Notes: generated by a model not told the origin, from the letters alone. DNA of 64,000 nt from an uncultured Desulfovibrionaceae bacterium (GCA_944325195.1 CALUZB010000015.1:23868-87867), one strand, 5' to 3'. Numbered from the stretch's first letter, positions 52,327-62,262 are shown. A program made the numbers and translations.

Positions 52327-52749
52327 TTATGGTCTGGTTACAAACAGTCGGTATTCCCGCAAAGCGCTGTTGGCCTTGGCCTCAATATCCATCATGTCGT
52401 TTTTGGCGTTTCTGGCGTAAGTGTCAATGCAGATACGGTATTTTTCAAGTTGTTGCTTATAAAGCATGTATGAACCGGCAGAGTCGCCGGAATCCGGCTT
52501 CATTGGTTGGTAACAGTCGTGTTTGGGATAGGGGGTGCTGAGGTTGGAGCTGAGATAATGGGCCCCGGCCTGCTCTTCTGTTGCGGCCGCGGTTGACTGC
52601 TGCTCGGACGCTTCCAGAGGGAAAGAAAGCCCGATGCCGCCGCCGGCGCCGTAACTGCCGGCTCCGCCGCCTATACCCACGGAAGCGCCGTTGGCGCAGC
52701 CGGAGAGCCCCAGACAAAGAAGACAGAAATACAGACTGAATTTATTCAT
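52327..52749 (-). CDS. Small lipoprotein of unknown function
   Basis: A 140-residue protein with a lipoprotein signal (SLYFCLLCLGLSGCANG; lipobox LSGC). A glycine-rich segment follows (SVGIGGGAGSYGAGGGIGLS), then a helical C-terminus with a paired-cysteine pattern (KHDCYQP, KYRICIDTYA). It will be anchored to a membrane by its lipidated cysteine. No family was recognised. AAGGAG precedes the ATG. It is upstream of truA in the same direction. Confidence 0.75.
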   Translation of the reverse strand: MNKFSLYFCLLCLGLSGCANGASVGIGGGAGSYGAGGGIGLSFPLEASEQQSTAAATEEQAGAHYLSSNLSTPYPKHDCYQPMKPDSGDSAGSYMLYKQQLEKYRICIDTYARNAKNDMMDIEAKANSALREYRLFVTRP

Positions 52750-52767
52750 GTTGACTCCTTGCTCTTA

Positions 52768-53925
52768 TTAATCAGTTCCAACCGTCCGGGCCAGGAATGC
52801 GCCGCTTTTCAGATCTGTTCGGTCTGTCGGTTCCAGAACAGGCAAACTGCCCGAGCGGAGGGCATCGGCGGCAAGCACAAGGGCCAGGCCCTTGCGGGTG
52901 CAGGCATAGCAGGCCGGACCGGGTTCCTCCGCAATGCTGAACGGGTTGGAAATAATTCTCCCCGGCAGAAGGTGGGGAACTCCCGACCTCTGTTCCTTTT
53001 TAACATCAAGCAGCAGAAAAGACAAAGCCGTATGGGTTTTGGCCAGATGCGCCTTGGCGGACAGGGCAAGCAGCCAGTGGGGAGCCGGTTGGTTTTCCTG
53101 GACAAAATGGCACCAGGCGCCGGACTTTGAGTTCAGAACCGGGCAGGGGCCGTTGTGCGGGCAAGGCGAGCTGGGGAGCAGGCCCCGGTTGCCGGCGCAT
53201 TCGCGGGCCGTTTCAATAATCCTTCCTCCCAAGCGATTGCCGGGCTCCACAAGCAGGATTTGCCCGTCGGTTCCCAGCGTTTTGCGCATTTCGCCGGTCA
53301 GCGCATCAAGTGTCTGCCGCAGGCCCCGGCGGCGGTCCGGCTTTAACTCATTAAGCACGTTCAACGCGGTCACCAGCTTTGTCTGTTTCCCGCGGGCCAG
53401 TCGCAAGGCTTCATTCAAGCCCCCTTTGTGCAGTTTGATTTTCCAGGCCGGAACCGCCTGTCCGTCGGCGGCGGCCTGTGCGTTGAACAGGGCCAGACCG
53501 CTGGAGAGGGCATTTGGTTGAATGTCATTGCAATGGAAGGTCAGGGGAGTGGCGTGCAGATCCGGGCGGGCCAGCCACAGGGCCAGGGGAAGAGTGAGCG
53601 GGCCGCTGCCCAGATCGAGGATGTGAGCGTTTTCATTCAGCCTAAGCGGCAGTCCGGCCAGCAGGGGAACCAGTCTGACCAGATTCCAAGGCAGAAAGTA
53701 CCACAGATAGGCGTTTTTCAGGCGGGCATCGGCCCAGTACGGACGGCTCAGCTCCTGCCTGTGGGTGGTCAGACGGGAGGACAGGTCTGCGATATCAACC
53801 GGCAAGGCTTTCAAGTGCGCCGGTTTGGGGCTCAATACCGTATGCAGCAGTTGTTCAAACCGGTTCAGGGCGGCTTGGCTGTAAGCAGTAAGCGGGCTGA
53901 ACAGGCTTGCGATGTGGTCTGGCAT
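52768..53925 (-). CDS. Rsm22-family methyltransferase-like protein
   Basis: A 385-residue protein of the Rsm22 family (S-adenosylmethionine-binding, linked to small-subunit ribosome assembly). The SAM motif is NAHILDLGSGPLTLPLALWL. The metal-binding cysteines are in SPCPHNGPCPVLNSKSGAWC, the family hallmark. A LVEPGNRLGG segment is also typical. I take the start at 53925 (GGAGG four bases upstream); an alternative ATG at 54066 adds 47 residues of weakly protein-like sequence and has AAAGG upstream. It follows ilvB in the same direction. Confidence 0.82.
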   Translation of the reverse strand: MPDHIASLFSPLTAYSQAALNRFEQLLHTVLSPKPAHLKALPVDIADLSSRLTTHRQELSRPYWADARLKNAYLWYFLPWNLVRLVPLLAGLPLRLNENAHILDLGSGPLTLPLALWLARPDLHATPLTFHCNDIQPNALSSGLALFNAQAAADGQAVPAWKIKLHKGGLNEALRLARGKQTKLVTALNVLNELKPDRRRGLRQTLDALTGEMRKTLGTDGQILLVEPGNRLGGRIIETARECAGNRGLLPSSPCPHNGPCPVLNSKSGAWCHFVQENQPAPHWLLALSAKAHLAKTHTALSFLLLDVKKEQRSGVPHLLPGRIISNPFSIAEEPGPACYACTRKGLALVLAADALRSGSLPVLEPTDRTDLKSGAFLARTVGTD

Positions 53926-54074
53926 GGTTCCTCCGGCCGGAGCGTGTAACATTTGCGGTTTGAGCTTTGCCGCTTTGCCGCGGGCACAGCCCGCCTGCGT
54001 CGGTACGACGGGGCCTTGTTGCGCCGGTTTTCCCGGTTCGGGGCAATCATCTGATAGATATTTCATTATTGCCT

Positions 54075-55784
54075 TTATGAAAGCATCATGTCGTCAATGG
54101 CGCCGTTGGCCGGAACCATTGGGTAAACATTTTCGTTGCGGTCAACATGTACGTCCACTATGGCCGGCAGGGGCGAGGTAAACGCCGTCCGCAAAGTTGA
54201 CCTCAACAGGTCGTGCCTGGTCACCCGATAGCCTTCCGCGCCGTATGCCCGGGCCAGAGCCACGAAATCGGGCTGGCCCTGCATGGGGGTGAAGCTGTAG
54301 TTGCGCTTGTAGAACAACTCTTGCCACTGCCGCACCATACCGAGATACTGATTGTTCAGAATAACGATCTTTACGGGCAGACGGCTTTCCACCACGGTTG
54401 CCAGTTCCTGTGAATTCATCTGAATGGAGCCGTCTCCGGCGATGTTCACCACCAGTTTATCCGGGAAAGCGGCCTGGGCGCCCATAGCCGCCGGAAAACC
54501 GTAGCCCATGGTTCCCAACCCGCCTGAACTGAGCAAGGTGCGCGGCTTATTGAACTTATAAAATTGGGCCGTCCACATCTGGTTCTGGCCCACTTCCGTG
54601 GCGATGATTGTTTCCCTGCCCAGTTCCAGGGCAATTTCCTGAATAACTTCCACCACTTCCTGTGGTTTGATTTTATCGCCGCGTGTATAGAGCAGGGGGC
54701 GCTCGTCCTGCAGTTGCTGAACCGCGCGCCGCCAGGCCGGATTGCGCTCGCATGGAAGTCGGTTGTCGGCCGGTTGCTGCTCCAGTAGTTCTTTCAGCGC
54801 GCCGAGGGCGCATTTGCAGTCGGCCACCACCGGCACGTCAACCTGAATGTTCTTGCCGATGGAAGAGGGGTCGATATCGATGTGAATGATTTTTGCCTTG
54901 GGCGCGAACGCCGAGACCAGACCGGTTACTCTGTCGTCAAAACGCATTCCCACAGCGATGAGCAGGTCGCAGGCGTTGACCGCCTTGTTGGCGGCGTAGG
55001 AGCCGTGCATACCCAGCATGCCCAGAAATAGGGGATCGGTTGCGGGAAATGCGCCCAAGCCCATCAAAGTGGCGGTTACCGGGATGTTCAGTTTGTTTGC
55101 CAGCCAGACCAGTTCATCGCCCGCATTGCTGATAATCACGCCGCCCCCACTCACCAGCAGCGGGCGTTTCGCTTCCAGGATGAGGCGGGCGGCCTTGCGC
55201 AACTGGTTCTGGTTGGGGGCGTAAGTGGGATTGTAAGATCGCAAACGCACTTTATCAGGATAGTGGAATGCTGCCGTTGCCTGCACCACATCTTTGGGCA
55301 GGTCAACCAGCACTGCGCCGGGGCGGCCGGAACGGGCCACATAAAAGGCTTCGGCCACTGTTTCCGGCAGATCTTCAATGCGCTGCACCAGATAATTGTG
55401 CTTGGTACAGGGGCGGGTGATGCCCACGATATCCACTTCCTGGAAGGCGTCGTTGCCGATCAGCGAGCGATTGACCTGACCGGTAAATACCACAATGGGC
55501 ACGGAGTCGCAGTTGGCAGTGGCTATGCCGGTTACCGCGTTGGTGGCGCCGGGGCCGGAAGTGACCAGGGCCACGCCCACCTTGCCGGTGGCCCGGGCAT
55601 AGCCGTCCGCGGCGTGCACGGCGGCCTGTTCATGGCGCACTAGGATATGCCGGCTGTACGGGTTCCGGCTGATTTCATCGTAAATATCCAGCACCGCTCC
55701 GCCGGGATAGCCGAAAAATACGTCCACACCCTCAATTCTGAAGGCTTCCAGCAACATTTGCGCGCCGGTCATCATTCTGTCCAT
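54075..55784 (-). CDS. ilvB: Acetolactate synthase large subunit
   Basis: A 569-residue TPP enzyme for the first common step of branched-chain amino acid synthesis. The N-terminal domain has VFFGYPGGAVLDIYDEISRN, and VRHEQAAVHAADGYARATGK carries the catalytic glutamate. The TPP-binding motif is NIAGDGSIQMNSQELATVVE, ending with LNNQYLGMVRQWQELFY. Length and all cofactor sites fit the family. I use the start at 55784 (AGGGACAGGT upstream). The regulatory subunit ilvN does not follow; the next gene is the Rsm22-like one. It is in line with leuB and probably the last gene of the leu unit. Confidence 0.94.
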   Translation of the reverse strand: MDRMMTGAQMLLEAFRIEGVDVFFGYPGGAVLDIYDEISRNPYSRHILVRHEQAAVHAADGYARATGKVGVALVTSGPGATNAVTGIATANCDSVPIVVFTGQVNRSLIGNDAFQEVDIVGITRPCTKHNYLVQRIEDLPETVAEAFYVARSGRPGAVLVDLPKDVVQATAAFHYPDKVRLRSYNPTYAPNQNQLRKAARLILEAKRPLLVSGGGVIISNAGDELVWLANKLNIPVTATLMGLGAFPATDPLFLGMLGMHGSYAANKAVNACDLLIAVGMRFDDRVTGLVSAFAPKAKIIHIDIDPSSIGKNIQVDVPVVADCKCALGALKELLEQQPADNRLPCERNPAWRRAVQQLQDERPLLYTRGDKIKPQEVVEVIQEIALELGRETIIATEVGQNQMWTAQFYKFNKPRTLLSSGGLGTMGYGFPAAMGAQAAFPDKLVVNIAGDGSIQMNSQELATVVESRLPVKIVILNNQYLGMVRQWQELFYKRNYSFTPMQGQPDFVALARAYGAEGYRVTRHDLLRSTLRTAFTSPLPAIVDVHVDRNENVYPMVPANGAIDDMMLS

Positions 55785-55839
55785 ACCTGTCCCTGAAAGG
55801 TTATGTTTCAATCCAAATCCGTCCATCTCCCACCTTGGC

Positions 55840-56919
55840 TCAATCCTGTTCGTTGATTTTCCGGCAAATCAATTCCCCAGTCTGTGAGCAGGAAAGGCGG
55901 CGCATACCCGGCTCCATAATATCGCCGGTACGGAACCCGGCGGCCAGAACGGCGCTTACGGCCTGTTCCACAGCCCGCGCTTCCCGCTCAAGCCCGAAGG
56001 AATGGCGCAGAAGCATGGCGGCTGAAAGAATGGCGGCCATGGGGTTGGCCAGATCCCGTCCGGCAATGTCCGGGGCGGAACCGTGAATGGGCTCGTAAAG
56101 GGCGTGCTCTTCCCCAAGGCTGGCTGAGGGCAGCATTCCGATTGAGCCGGAAACCACGGCGGCCTCGTCGGAGAGGATATCGCCGAACAGGTTGCCCGTG
56201 AGGATCACATCGAATTCGCCCGGCCTCAGAATCAACTGCATGGCCGCGTTATCGATATACAGATGCGACAGCTCCACTTCCGGGTAGTCGGCGGCCACTT
56301 CAATCACCACTTCGCGCCACAGACGGGAAACTTCCAGCACGTTGGCCTTATCCACCGAGCAGACCCGTCCCTTGCGCTCTCCGGCCAGTTTGAAGGCCAG
56401 ACGGGCAATGCGTTCAATTTCGTCTTCCCGGTAAATCATGTTATTGAAGGCGGTGCGCAGGCCCTGCTCACAGCCGCGCCCGGCCGGTTCGCCGAAATAG
56501 ACGTCGCCGGTAAGCTCGCGTACAATCAACAGGTCAACCCCGCCGGCCACCCGTTCCGATTTCAGCGGGCAGCCGCCGGAAAGCTGGGGGTGAAGAATTA
56601 CCGGGCGCAGATTGGCAAACAGCCCCAGTTCTTTGCGAATGCCCAGCAGGCCCGCTTCCGGCCGGGGGCCGTTGCCCTGATCCCACTTGGGTCCGCCCAC
56701 CGCGCCCAGAAACACCGCGTCGCTTTTCCGGCATAAGTCGAGAGTGGTCTGGGGGAGGGGATCGCCGGTAAGGTCAATGGCCGCCCCGCCGATCAGAGCC
56801 TCTTCATATTCAAACCGATGTCCGAATCTGTCCGCCACCGCGTTCAGCACTTTCAGAGATTGGGAAACAACTTCCGGGCCGATGCCGTCGCCGGGAAGCA
56901 CACAAATACTTCTGTTCAT
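55840..56919 (-). CDS. leuB: 3-Isopropylmalate dehydrogenase
   Basis: A 359-residue NAD-dependent decarboxylating dehydrogenase, third step of leucine synthesis. The N-terminus reads [20 protein letters not shown], and the active-site segments are [16 protein letters not shown], the [17 protein letters not shown] lysine loop and [20 protein letters not shown]. Length is normal. The ATG at 56919 lies on AAGGAA; the upstream in-frame codons look like spacer sequence. It follows leuD by 83 bases in the minus-strand operon. Confidence 0.95.
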   Translation of the reverse strand: MNRSICVLPGDGIGPEVVSQSLKVLNAVADRFGHRFEYEEALIGGAAIDLTGDPLPQTTLDLCRKSDAVFLGAVGGPKWDQGNGPRPEAGLLGIRKELGLFANLRPVILHPQLSGGCPLKSERVAGGVDLLIVRELTGDVYFGEPAGRGCEQGLRTAFNNMIYREDEIERIARLAFKLAGERKGRVCSVDKANVLEVSRLWREVVIEVAADYPEVELSHLYIDNAAMQLILRPGEFDVILTGNLFGDILSDEAAVVSGSIGMLPSASLGEEHALYEPIHGSAPDIAGRDLANPMAAILSAAMLLRHSFGLEREARAVEQAVSAVLAAGFRTGDIMEPGMRRLSCSQTGELICRKINEQD

Positions 56920-57002
56920 TTCCTTAAGTCCTGGATAAGCAGTTTTACAAAGCGCACCGGCAGCAAAACGGGGTAAGCCGCCGCGCCGGGCAGGCAGACG
57001 CA

Positions 57003-57506
57003 TTAAGCGCCGCTGTGCGCCAGCCGGTTTTTAACATAGGCAATCAAGCCGCCGCCTTGCACCAGCCTGTCGATAAAGCCTGGCAGTTTGGGAAAGGCAA
57101 TGGTCCGGCCGCTGGAGCAGAGGGTCAGCAACCCCGCTTCCGTATCGATTGCAATTTCTTCCCCATCGGCAATCCGGTCAACCGCGTCGCCCAGCTCAAT
57201 AAGCATCAGGCCGCGGTTAAAGGCATTGCGATAGAAGATACGGGCAAAACTGTGCGCCACCACCACCCGCATACCGGCGCCGAGTATGGCCACTGGAGCG
57301 TGCTCGCGCGACGAGCCGCAGCCGAAATTGCGTCCGGCCACAATAATGTCGCCGGGCCTGACCCGGTCAACCCAGTCTTCAGCCAGACCGGCCATACATT
57401 TCCGGCCCAGTTCGGCCGGGTCATAAGTGACCAGATATTTGGCCGGAATAATCGCGTCGGTATCGATGTGATCCCCAAGTTTATGTACTTTCCCTTTATA
57501 ACGCAT
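57003..57506 (-). CDS. leuD: 3-Isopropylmalate dehydratase small subunit
   Basis: A 167-residue swivel-domain subunit that pairs with LeuC. The signature is visible: [38 protein letters not shown] and [16 protein letters not shown]. The short form (about 165 residues) is the type that partners with methanogen-like LeuC, matching the neighbour. GAGAGGG precedes the ATG. It starts 12 bases after leuC, so the two chains are probably made together. Confidence 0.95.
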   Translation of the reverse strand: MRYKGKVHKLGDHIDTDAIIPAKYLVTYDPAELGRKCMAGLAEDWVDRVRPGDIIVAGRNFGCGSSREHAPVAILGAGMRVVVAHSFARIFYRNAFNRGLMLIELGDAVDRIADGEEIAIDTEAGLLTLCSSGRTIAFPKLPGFIDRLVQGGGLIAYVKNRLAHSGA

Positions 57507-57518
57507 AGTCAGACCCTC

Positions 57519-58778
57519 TCATATTTCGGCCGGGTGGATAATGTGTCCGGCAACAGCGCTGGCCGCGGCCACGGCCGGATTGGACAGATATACTTCCGAT
57601 TCCAGACTGCCCATGCGCCCCCGGAAGTTGCGGTTGGTAGTGGCAATGGCCCGTTCGCCGTCGGCCAGAATACCCATGTGCCCGCCCAGGCAGGGCCCGC
57701 AGGTGGCGGGCCCGACTATGCAGCCGGAGTCCATGAAAATATCGATCAGACCCTCTGCCAGGGCCTGTTTCCAGATGTTGGGCGTGGCCGGGAGAACAAT
57801 GCAGCGCACCTGCGGGTCAACCCGGCGGCCTTTCAGCACAGCGGCGGCTTCGCGCAAGTCGCTGATCCGCCCGTTGGTGCAGGATCCGATGACTGCCTGC
57901 TGAATGCTCACATCTTTCACCTCTGTTACCGGGCACACGTTTTCCGGAAGGTGCGGGCAGGCCACCAGCGGGGTGAGCGCCGACACGTCGAAGCTGATTT
58001 CCCGCTCGTAGGCGGCGCCGGGGTCAGCCGCAATTTCCCTGTCCCCTTTGCGCCCGGCCGCAACGGCATAGTCCAGGGTCTTCCTGTCGGCGGCGAACAA
58101 CCCGCATTTCCCACCGGCCTCAATGGCCATGTTGGCAATGCTCATGCGGCTTTCCACCGACAGATTTTCCACCACCGGGCCGTGAAATTCCAGGGCCTTA
58201 TACAAGGCGCCGTCCACCCCGATTTCGCCGATCAGCCAGAGAACCAGGTCTTTTCCGGTTACCCATTCCGGCAGGCTTCCGTTAAACGTGACTTTGATGC
58301 TGGGTGGCACCTTGAACCAGGTTTCACCCAGAGCCATGGCTGCGGCCACGTCGGTGGAGCCGAGGCCGGTGGCGAATGCGCCCAGGCCGCCATAGGTACA
58401 GGTATGCGAGTCCGCCCCTACCACCACATCGCCCGGGCCTACCAGGCCCAGTTCCGGCAGCAAGGCGTGCTCCACCCCGCAATTGCCGCCCTCATAATAA
58501 TGGGTGATCTGGTGCTTGCGGGCGAATTCGCGGACAAACTTCACCTGCATGGCTGAGGCGATATCCTTTTGCGGAGTGAAGTGATCCATTACCAGGGCGA
58601 TCCGGTCGCGATCGAACACGCGCTCGGCCCCCATATCCAGCATACTGCTGATGGCCATGGGCGCGGTGACGTCGTTGGCCAGCACCAGACTGACCTTGCA
58701 GTTGACTATCTGCCCGTCCTCTCTGATTTCTTCAGCGGTGTGCCTCTGTAAAATCTTCTGAGCCAGGGTCATTCTCAT
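57519..58778 (-). CDS. leuC: 3-Isopropylmalate dehydratase large subunit
   Basis: A 419-residue aconitase-superfamily enzyme, second step of leucine synthesis. The [4Fe-4S] ligands are in VIGSCTNGRISDLREA (one Cys) and CIVGPATCGPCLGGHMG (two Cys). The GADSHTCTYGGLGAFATGLG active-site block is also present. The length and the short LeuD partner mark it as the methanogen/HacA-type group. AAAGGA precedes the ATG. It lies 97 bases after leuA in the leu operon. Confidence 0.95.
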   Translation of the reverse strand: MRMTLAQKILQRHTAEEIREDGQIVNCKVSLVLANDVTAPMAISSMLDMGAERVFDRDRIALVMDHFTPQKDIASAMQVKFVREFARKHQITHYYEGGNCGVEHALLPELGLVGPGDVVVGADSHTCTYGGLGAFATGLGSTDVAAAMALGETWFKVPPSIKVTFNGSLPEWVTGKDLVLWLIGEIGVDGALYKALEFHGPVVENLSVESRMSIANMAIEAGGKCGLFAADRKTLDYAVAAGRKGDREIAADPGAAYEREISFDVSALTPLVACPHLPENVCPVTEVKDVSIQQAVIGSCTNGRISDLREAAAVLKGRRVDPQVRCIVLPATPNIWKQALAEGLIDIFMDSGCIVGPATCGPCLGGHMGILADGERAIATTNRNFRGRMGSLESEVYLSNPAVAAASAVAGHIIHPAEI

Positions 58779-58875
58779 TGGTTTATCCTTTATCCTTCAT
58801 ATCCTTAAATATTACAGTAAGGGAGGTGTTACACTGCCCGCCTGTTCAGCCGGAAGCTTTGGTACGGCAATGGGC

Positions 58876-60396
58876 CTATATTCCGCCGTTTTTCATTTCC
58901 AGGCGGTTCAAAGCGTTGATGTATGCCTTGGCGCTGGCAACCAGAATGTCCGGATCGGAACCCCGCCCCACAGCGGTGCGCCCCTGGTATTCCAGGCGCA
59001 CGGTTACTTCTCCTTGGGCATCAGTGCCGCTGCTGATCGCGTTTACCGCGTAACGATGCAGTTTGGGATTGGCCCCGATGATGCTGTTGATGGTGTTGAA
59101 CACCGCGTCAACCGGCCCGGCCCCGAAGGAAGCGAATTGTTTGCTTTCCCCGCGCACCTGCATCACCACCGCAGCGGTGGGCGGTACCCCGGCTGTGGCG
59201 CAATTTACACTCATTTCCTCTAATCTGTATTGATCGGGCAGACGGTAAACCTCTTCCAGCACCAGCGCTTCCACATCTTCGTCGTATATCTTTTCTTTGC
59301 GGTCGGCAAGTTTCTTCAGGGCGTCCACTACAATGGCCAGTTGCTCTTCAGACAGGCTGTAGCCCAGTTCCGTCAACTTGGACTTCACCGCCGCGCGACC
59401 GGAATGTTTGCCGAGCACCAGATCGGTGTTGGTGCGCCCGATGGATTCCGGGGTCATGATTTCGTATGTTTCCGGGTTCTTCAGTACGCCGTCCTGATGT
59501 ATGCCGGACTCGTGGGCAAAGGCGTTGGCCCCCACAATGGCTTTGTTGGCCGGAATGGGCTGCCCTACCAGCATGGACAGGGCGCGGCAGGTTTGCAGAA
59601 TCTGTTCGGTATTGATGCCGGTAGTCAGACCGTAGTAGTCTTGGCGTACTTTCAGGGCCATGACCACTTCTTCCAGGGCGGCGTTGCCGGCCCGCTCGCC
59701 CAATCCGGAAACAGTAACTTCCGCCTGGCGCGCGCCTGCTTTCAGTGCGGCCAGAGTGTTTGCCACGGCAAGTCCCAAATCGTTGTGGCAATGCACACTG
59801 AAAACGGCTTTGTCACTGTCCGGTACATTTTCCAGCACATATTTTATGCGCTCGGCGAACTCTTCCGGCTGGGCATAACCGACCGTGTCGGGAATATTAA
59901 TGGTTGTCGCACCGGCTTTGATGGCAATGTCCACGGCCCTGACCAGAAAATCCAGGGGGGTGCGAGAGGCGTCCTCTGCCGAAAACTCCACATTGGAAGT
60001 GAATTTCGCCGCGAAACTCACCCCCTCTTTAATCATTTCCAGCACCTGCTCAGGGGTTTTGCGCAATTTATACTCCATGTGGATAGGCGATGTGGCCAGG
60101 AAGCAGTGGATGCGCGGGTTGGCCGCCTGTTGCAGGGCTTCCCAACCGCGTTCTATATCGTTGCGGTGGCAGCGGCACAGGCCCGCAACCTCACAATTCC
60201 TGACCAGTCCGGCAATGGCCTGCACCGCTTCAAAATCGCCGGGTGAGGAGGCCGGGAAGCCGGCTTCAATCACGTTCACCCCAAGGGATTCCAGTTGACC
60301 GGCCATATGTTTTTTTTCCGGGAGGTTCATAGTGGCGCCCGGGGCCTGTTCGCCGTCTCTTAAAGAGGTATCGAAAATAATCACTTTTTCAAACAT
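58876..60396 (-). CDS. leuA: 2-Isopropylmalate synthase
   Basis: A 506-residue enzyme that condenses acetyl-CoA with 2-ketoisovalerate. The TIM barrel holds [20 protein letters not shown] (substrate/metal Asp) and the metal pair in [20 protein letters not shown]. The C-terminal regulatory domain (about 390-506; [20 protein letters not shown]) is the leucine feedback site. AAGGA precedes the ATG. It is the first structural gene of the operon, after a leader peptide and a terminator-like hairpin, so both feedback inhibition and attenuation are likely controls. Confidence 0.96.
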   Translation of the reverse strand: MFEKVIIFDTSLRDGEQAPGATMNLPEKKHMAGQLESLGVNVIEAGFPASSPGDFEAVQAIAGLVRNCEVAGLCRCHRNDIERGWEALQQAANPRIHCFLATSPIHMEYKLRKTPEQVLEMIKEGVSFAAKFTSNVEFSAEDASRTPLDFLVRAVDIAIKAGATTINIPDTVGYAQPEEFAERIKYVLENVPDSDKAVFSVHCHNDLGLAVANTLAALKAGARQAEVTVSGLGERAGNAALEEVVMALKVRQDYYGLTTGINTEQILQTCRALSMLVGQPIPANKAIVGANAFAHESGIHQDGVLKNPETYEIMTPESIGRTNTDLVLGKHSGRAAVKSKLTELGYSLSEEQLAIVVDALKKLADRKEKIYDEDVEALVLEEVYRLPDQYRLEEMSVNCATAGVPPTAAVVMQVRGESKQFASFGAGPVDAVFNTINSIIGANPKLHRYAVNAISSGTDAQGEVTVRLEYQGRTAVGRGSDPDILVASAKAYINALNRLEMKNGGI

Positions 60397-60448
60397 GGTT
60401 GTTATCCTTAAAATTCAGTTGTTCTTTACTTTGGTGTCTTGCTTGTAG

Positions 60449-60480
60449 AAAACGAAATCGGGCGCCGCCGGCGCCCGATT
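60449..60480 (-). terminator. Attenuator-like terminator before leuA
   Basis: On the minus strand AATCGGGCGCC-GGC-GGCGCCCGATT (60480-60456), 11 perfect pairs and a 3-base loop, followed by TCGTTTT. It lies between the leucine-rich leader ORF and leuA, exactly where an attenuator would be. Confidence 0.85.
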
Positions 60481-60524
60481 GATATTCCAAGATATTTAAG
60501 AAAAGAACGTCACACAGGCGCCGG

Positions 60525-60647
60525 CTATCTAAGCTGACCGAGAAGGATAACGCCAAGGACGAGGTTGAGGGCCAGGGAGAAGGCACGCAAAAAGAACCCG
60601 GTATGCAGGTTGGAATGAGAGAAGTTGTTTGCGTGCTCAAAAGTCAT
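60525..60647 (-). CDS. Leucine-rich leader peptide of the leu operon
   Basis: A 40-residue ORF with an AAGGG site before its ATG, placed between the leu promoter and the attenuator-like terminator. Ten of its 40 residues are leucine, mostly in the second half (LRAFSLALNLVLGVILLGQL), together with Val and Ile, as expected for a leader that senses charged tRNA-Leu. The stop codon is 45 bases before the terminator stem. It is not conserved in sequence with E. coli leuL, which is usual for leaders. I infer ribosome-mediated attenuation. Confidence 0.65.
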   Translation of the reverse strand: MTFEHANNFSHSNLHTGFFLRAFSLALNLVLGVILLGQLR

Positions 60648-60673
60648 GATCAAACCCTTAATTATTTAAACGA

Positions 60674-60702
60674 GCAATAATGCCTGCTGAAAAAACTGTC
60701 AA
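60674..60702 (-). promoter_or_regulatory. Promoter of the leu operon
   Basis: Minus-strand TTGACA (60702-60697), 17 bases, TATTGC (60679-60674), just upstream of the leader ORF. Confidence 0.75.
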
Positions 60703-61011
60703 GAGAAAAGTTATGACAGGGTTGAAACGGGCCGCCCGAACGTGGGATGTGAGCCTGGCCCCGACAACTGCTTTCGGGCAATCCGGTGCTGTTGACTTCC
60801 CTGGAGTCGAATTTACCGATGCCCGCAAATAATAGTTTACCTCTTGTTGATAAGACGATATGCTGATTACGCATTTTTGCAGATTCCCCACGTTTTGGCG
60901 GATTTGCAGTATTAGGCCCTGACCAGTCAGTGGGAAAGCCGTTTGAGTTTGTGGTTTGGTTGCCCGTCCGTTTTAAGCGTATGCTCTAATTTTTAGACTG
61001 CGAGAGATCAG
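60703..61011. other. Divergent intergenic region leu operon / VKOR gene
   Basis: About 310 bases with no supportable gene. It must hold the plus-strand promoter of the VKOR gene, but no convincing -35/-10 pair was identified. Confidence 0.35.
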
Positions 61012-62157
61012 ATGTCCCCTCGGTTTCAAAGTCAGCCTTCTCTAGTTGCCCCAATTATTCTTTCTGTGCTTGGCGTTTCTTACTGCCTGTTCGTTTATCT
61101 CGGCGTCGGCGAATCAGTGTGCGTTACTGCCGGTTGTTCGCTGTACAGGTCCTTCGCTGTTTTCGGAATTTCTCTGTGGATTTTCGGAATTGTGGCGTTT
61201 GTGGCGCTTACCTTGTTCATGGCCGCGGGCATGTACTCGCTTTCCCGTTGGTTTGCCGGTCTGTGTGTTGCAGCCGACTGTGTTTTATTGCTGGTCATGG
61301 CCGCCACTTCGCCCTGTCTGTCTTGCCTTGGGGTGGCTTTTTTATTTGCCTTAACCTATTTTTTGCTCCGGCACGCGGATACCCGTAAACCCGAAAGCTG
61401 CTCGGGGCTTCTGTTTGTCTGGAGTTTGTTTTTTGCCGTCAATCTGGCGCTTTCCGCCCGGGAAATGTTGCCGCCGGAACCGATTTACGGAACCAGCCAG
61501 GCTCCGGTGCATATCTATTTTTCACCCACATGCGACAGTTGTTTAAGCGCAATGGAAGAATTCAGGTTTGGAGATGAGCAGGTTGCTTATTTCGCAACTG
61601 CCCGCAATGATACTGACTTGAGAATGTTGATTGCCTTGAAGGAGCGGCTTGACCGGGGCGGGAAGATGCCGGAGGCTTTGAAAGCAGTTAAGGATAGTCC
61701 GAATTTGCCGGAATACTCCTTAAGCAGGGATAACCTGATGTTGCAATGGCAATTGTTGCGGAACAAGGCTCGGGTAATAGAGCGTTCCGGCGGAACGGTT
61801 CCCTACATTACCATAAACGGGGCGCCTGTAAACGGGCCCCGCTCCGGGGTTTTACCCGGTGAAAATCTTCAGGACGCTGGGCAGGAGTCCGGCTCGGCCG
61901 TGGCTTCCCAATCCGAAAGCGGGCAAGCGGGCGGCCCCGGCTCCGAACCGGCCGGAAGTGAAGTCGGCTTGATGCGGTCGGACAGAGGGGCTGGAACCGA
62001 TCCGATGCCCGGGAACAATGCTGTTATGGGGGCGGATGTCAGGGGCGGCTCTGCCGGTTTGATTTTCAATAACGCCACCATGTTTGAAACATGTTCGGAT
62101 GAAAGCGGTCAGGATTGTGGTCAGGCCACACCGGGTACTCCCGGTGAATTGCCGTAA
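61012..62157 (+). CDS. VKOR domain fused to thioredoxin-like domain
   Basis: A 381-residue membrane protein. Residues 1-160 form a VKOR-type disulfide-generating domain: four helices, the loop cysteines CVTAGC and the quinone-side CxxC in ATSPCLSCLGVAFLF. A periplasmic thioredoxin-like domain follows (HIYFSPTCDSCLSAMEEF with CxxC, and TVPYITINGAPVNG, the cis-Pro region). The fusion would make disulfides using quinone as acceptor, in place of DsbB/DsbA. After residue 280 there is a Gly/Ser/Pro-rich stretch of about 70 residues and a tail with two more cysteines (FETCSDESGQDCG). GAGAGATCAG precedes the ATG. Confidence 0.88.
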   Translation: MSPRFQSQPSLVAPIILSVLGVSYCLFVYLGVGESVCVTAGCSLYRSFAVFGISLWIFGIVAFVALTLFMAAGMYSLSRWFAGLCVAADCVLLLVMAATSPCLSCLGVAFLFALTYFLLRHADTRKPESCSGLLFVWSLFFAVNLALSAREMLPPEPIYGTSQAPVHIYFSPTCDSCLSAMEEFRFGDEQVAYFATARNDTDLRMLIALKERLDRGGKMPEALKAVKDSPNLPEYSLSRDNLMLQWQLLRNKARVIERSGGTVPYITINGAPVNGPRSGVLPGENLQDAGQESGSAVASQSESGQAGGPGSEPAGSEVGLMRSDRGAGTDPMPGNNAVMGADVRGGSAGLIFNNATMFETCSDESGQDCGQATPGTPGELP

Positions 62158-62262
62158 CGGTTGGCGAAGTCCGCTTGCATTGTCGCTGGTGTAGTTGACC
62201 CGGTTCATTCCAGGGTTTGATAACTGAATCTGCTCCAAATGCGGGATGTAACTGTAACGGAA

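Noticed and set aside
53926..54066. N-terminal extension of the Rsm22-like protein by 47 residues
   Set aside because: The extension is not similar to the family and a better ribosome-binding site lies at the inner start; kept only as an alternative.
60389..60640. An 83-codon minus-strand frame covering the leu attenuator
   Set aside because: It runs through the terminator hairpin and lies in a different frame from the leucine-rich leader ORF that has a ribosome-binding site.
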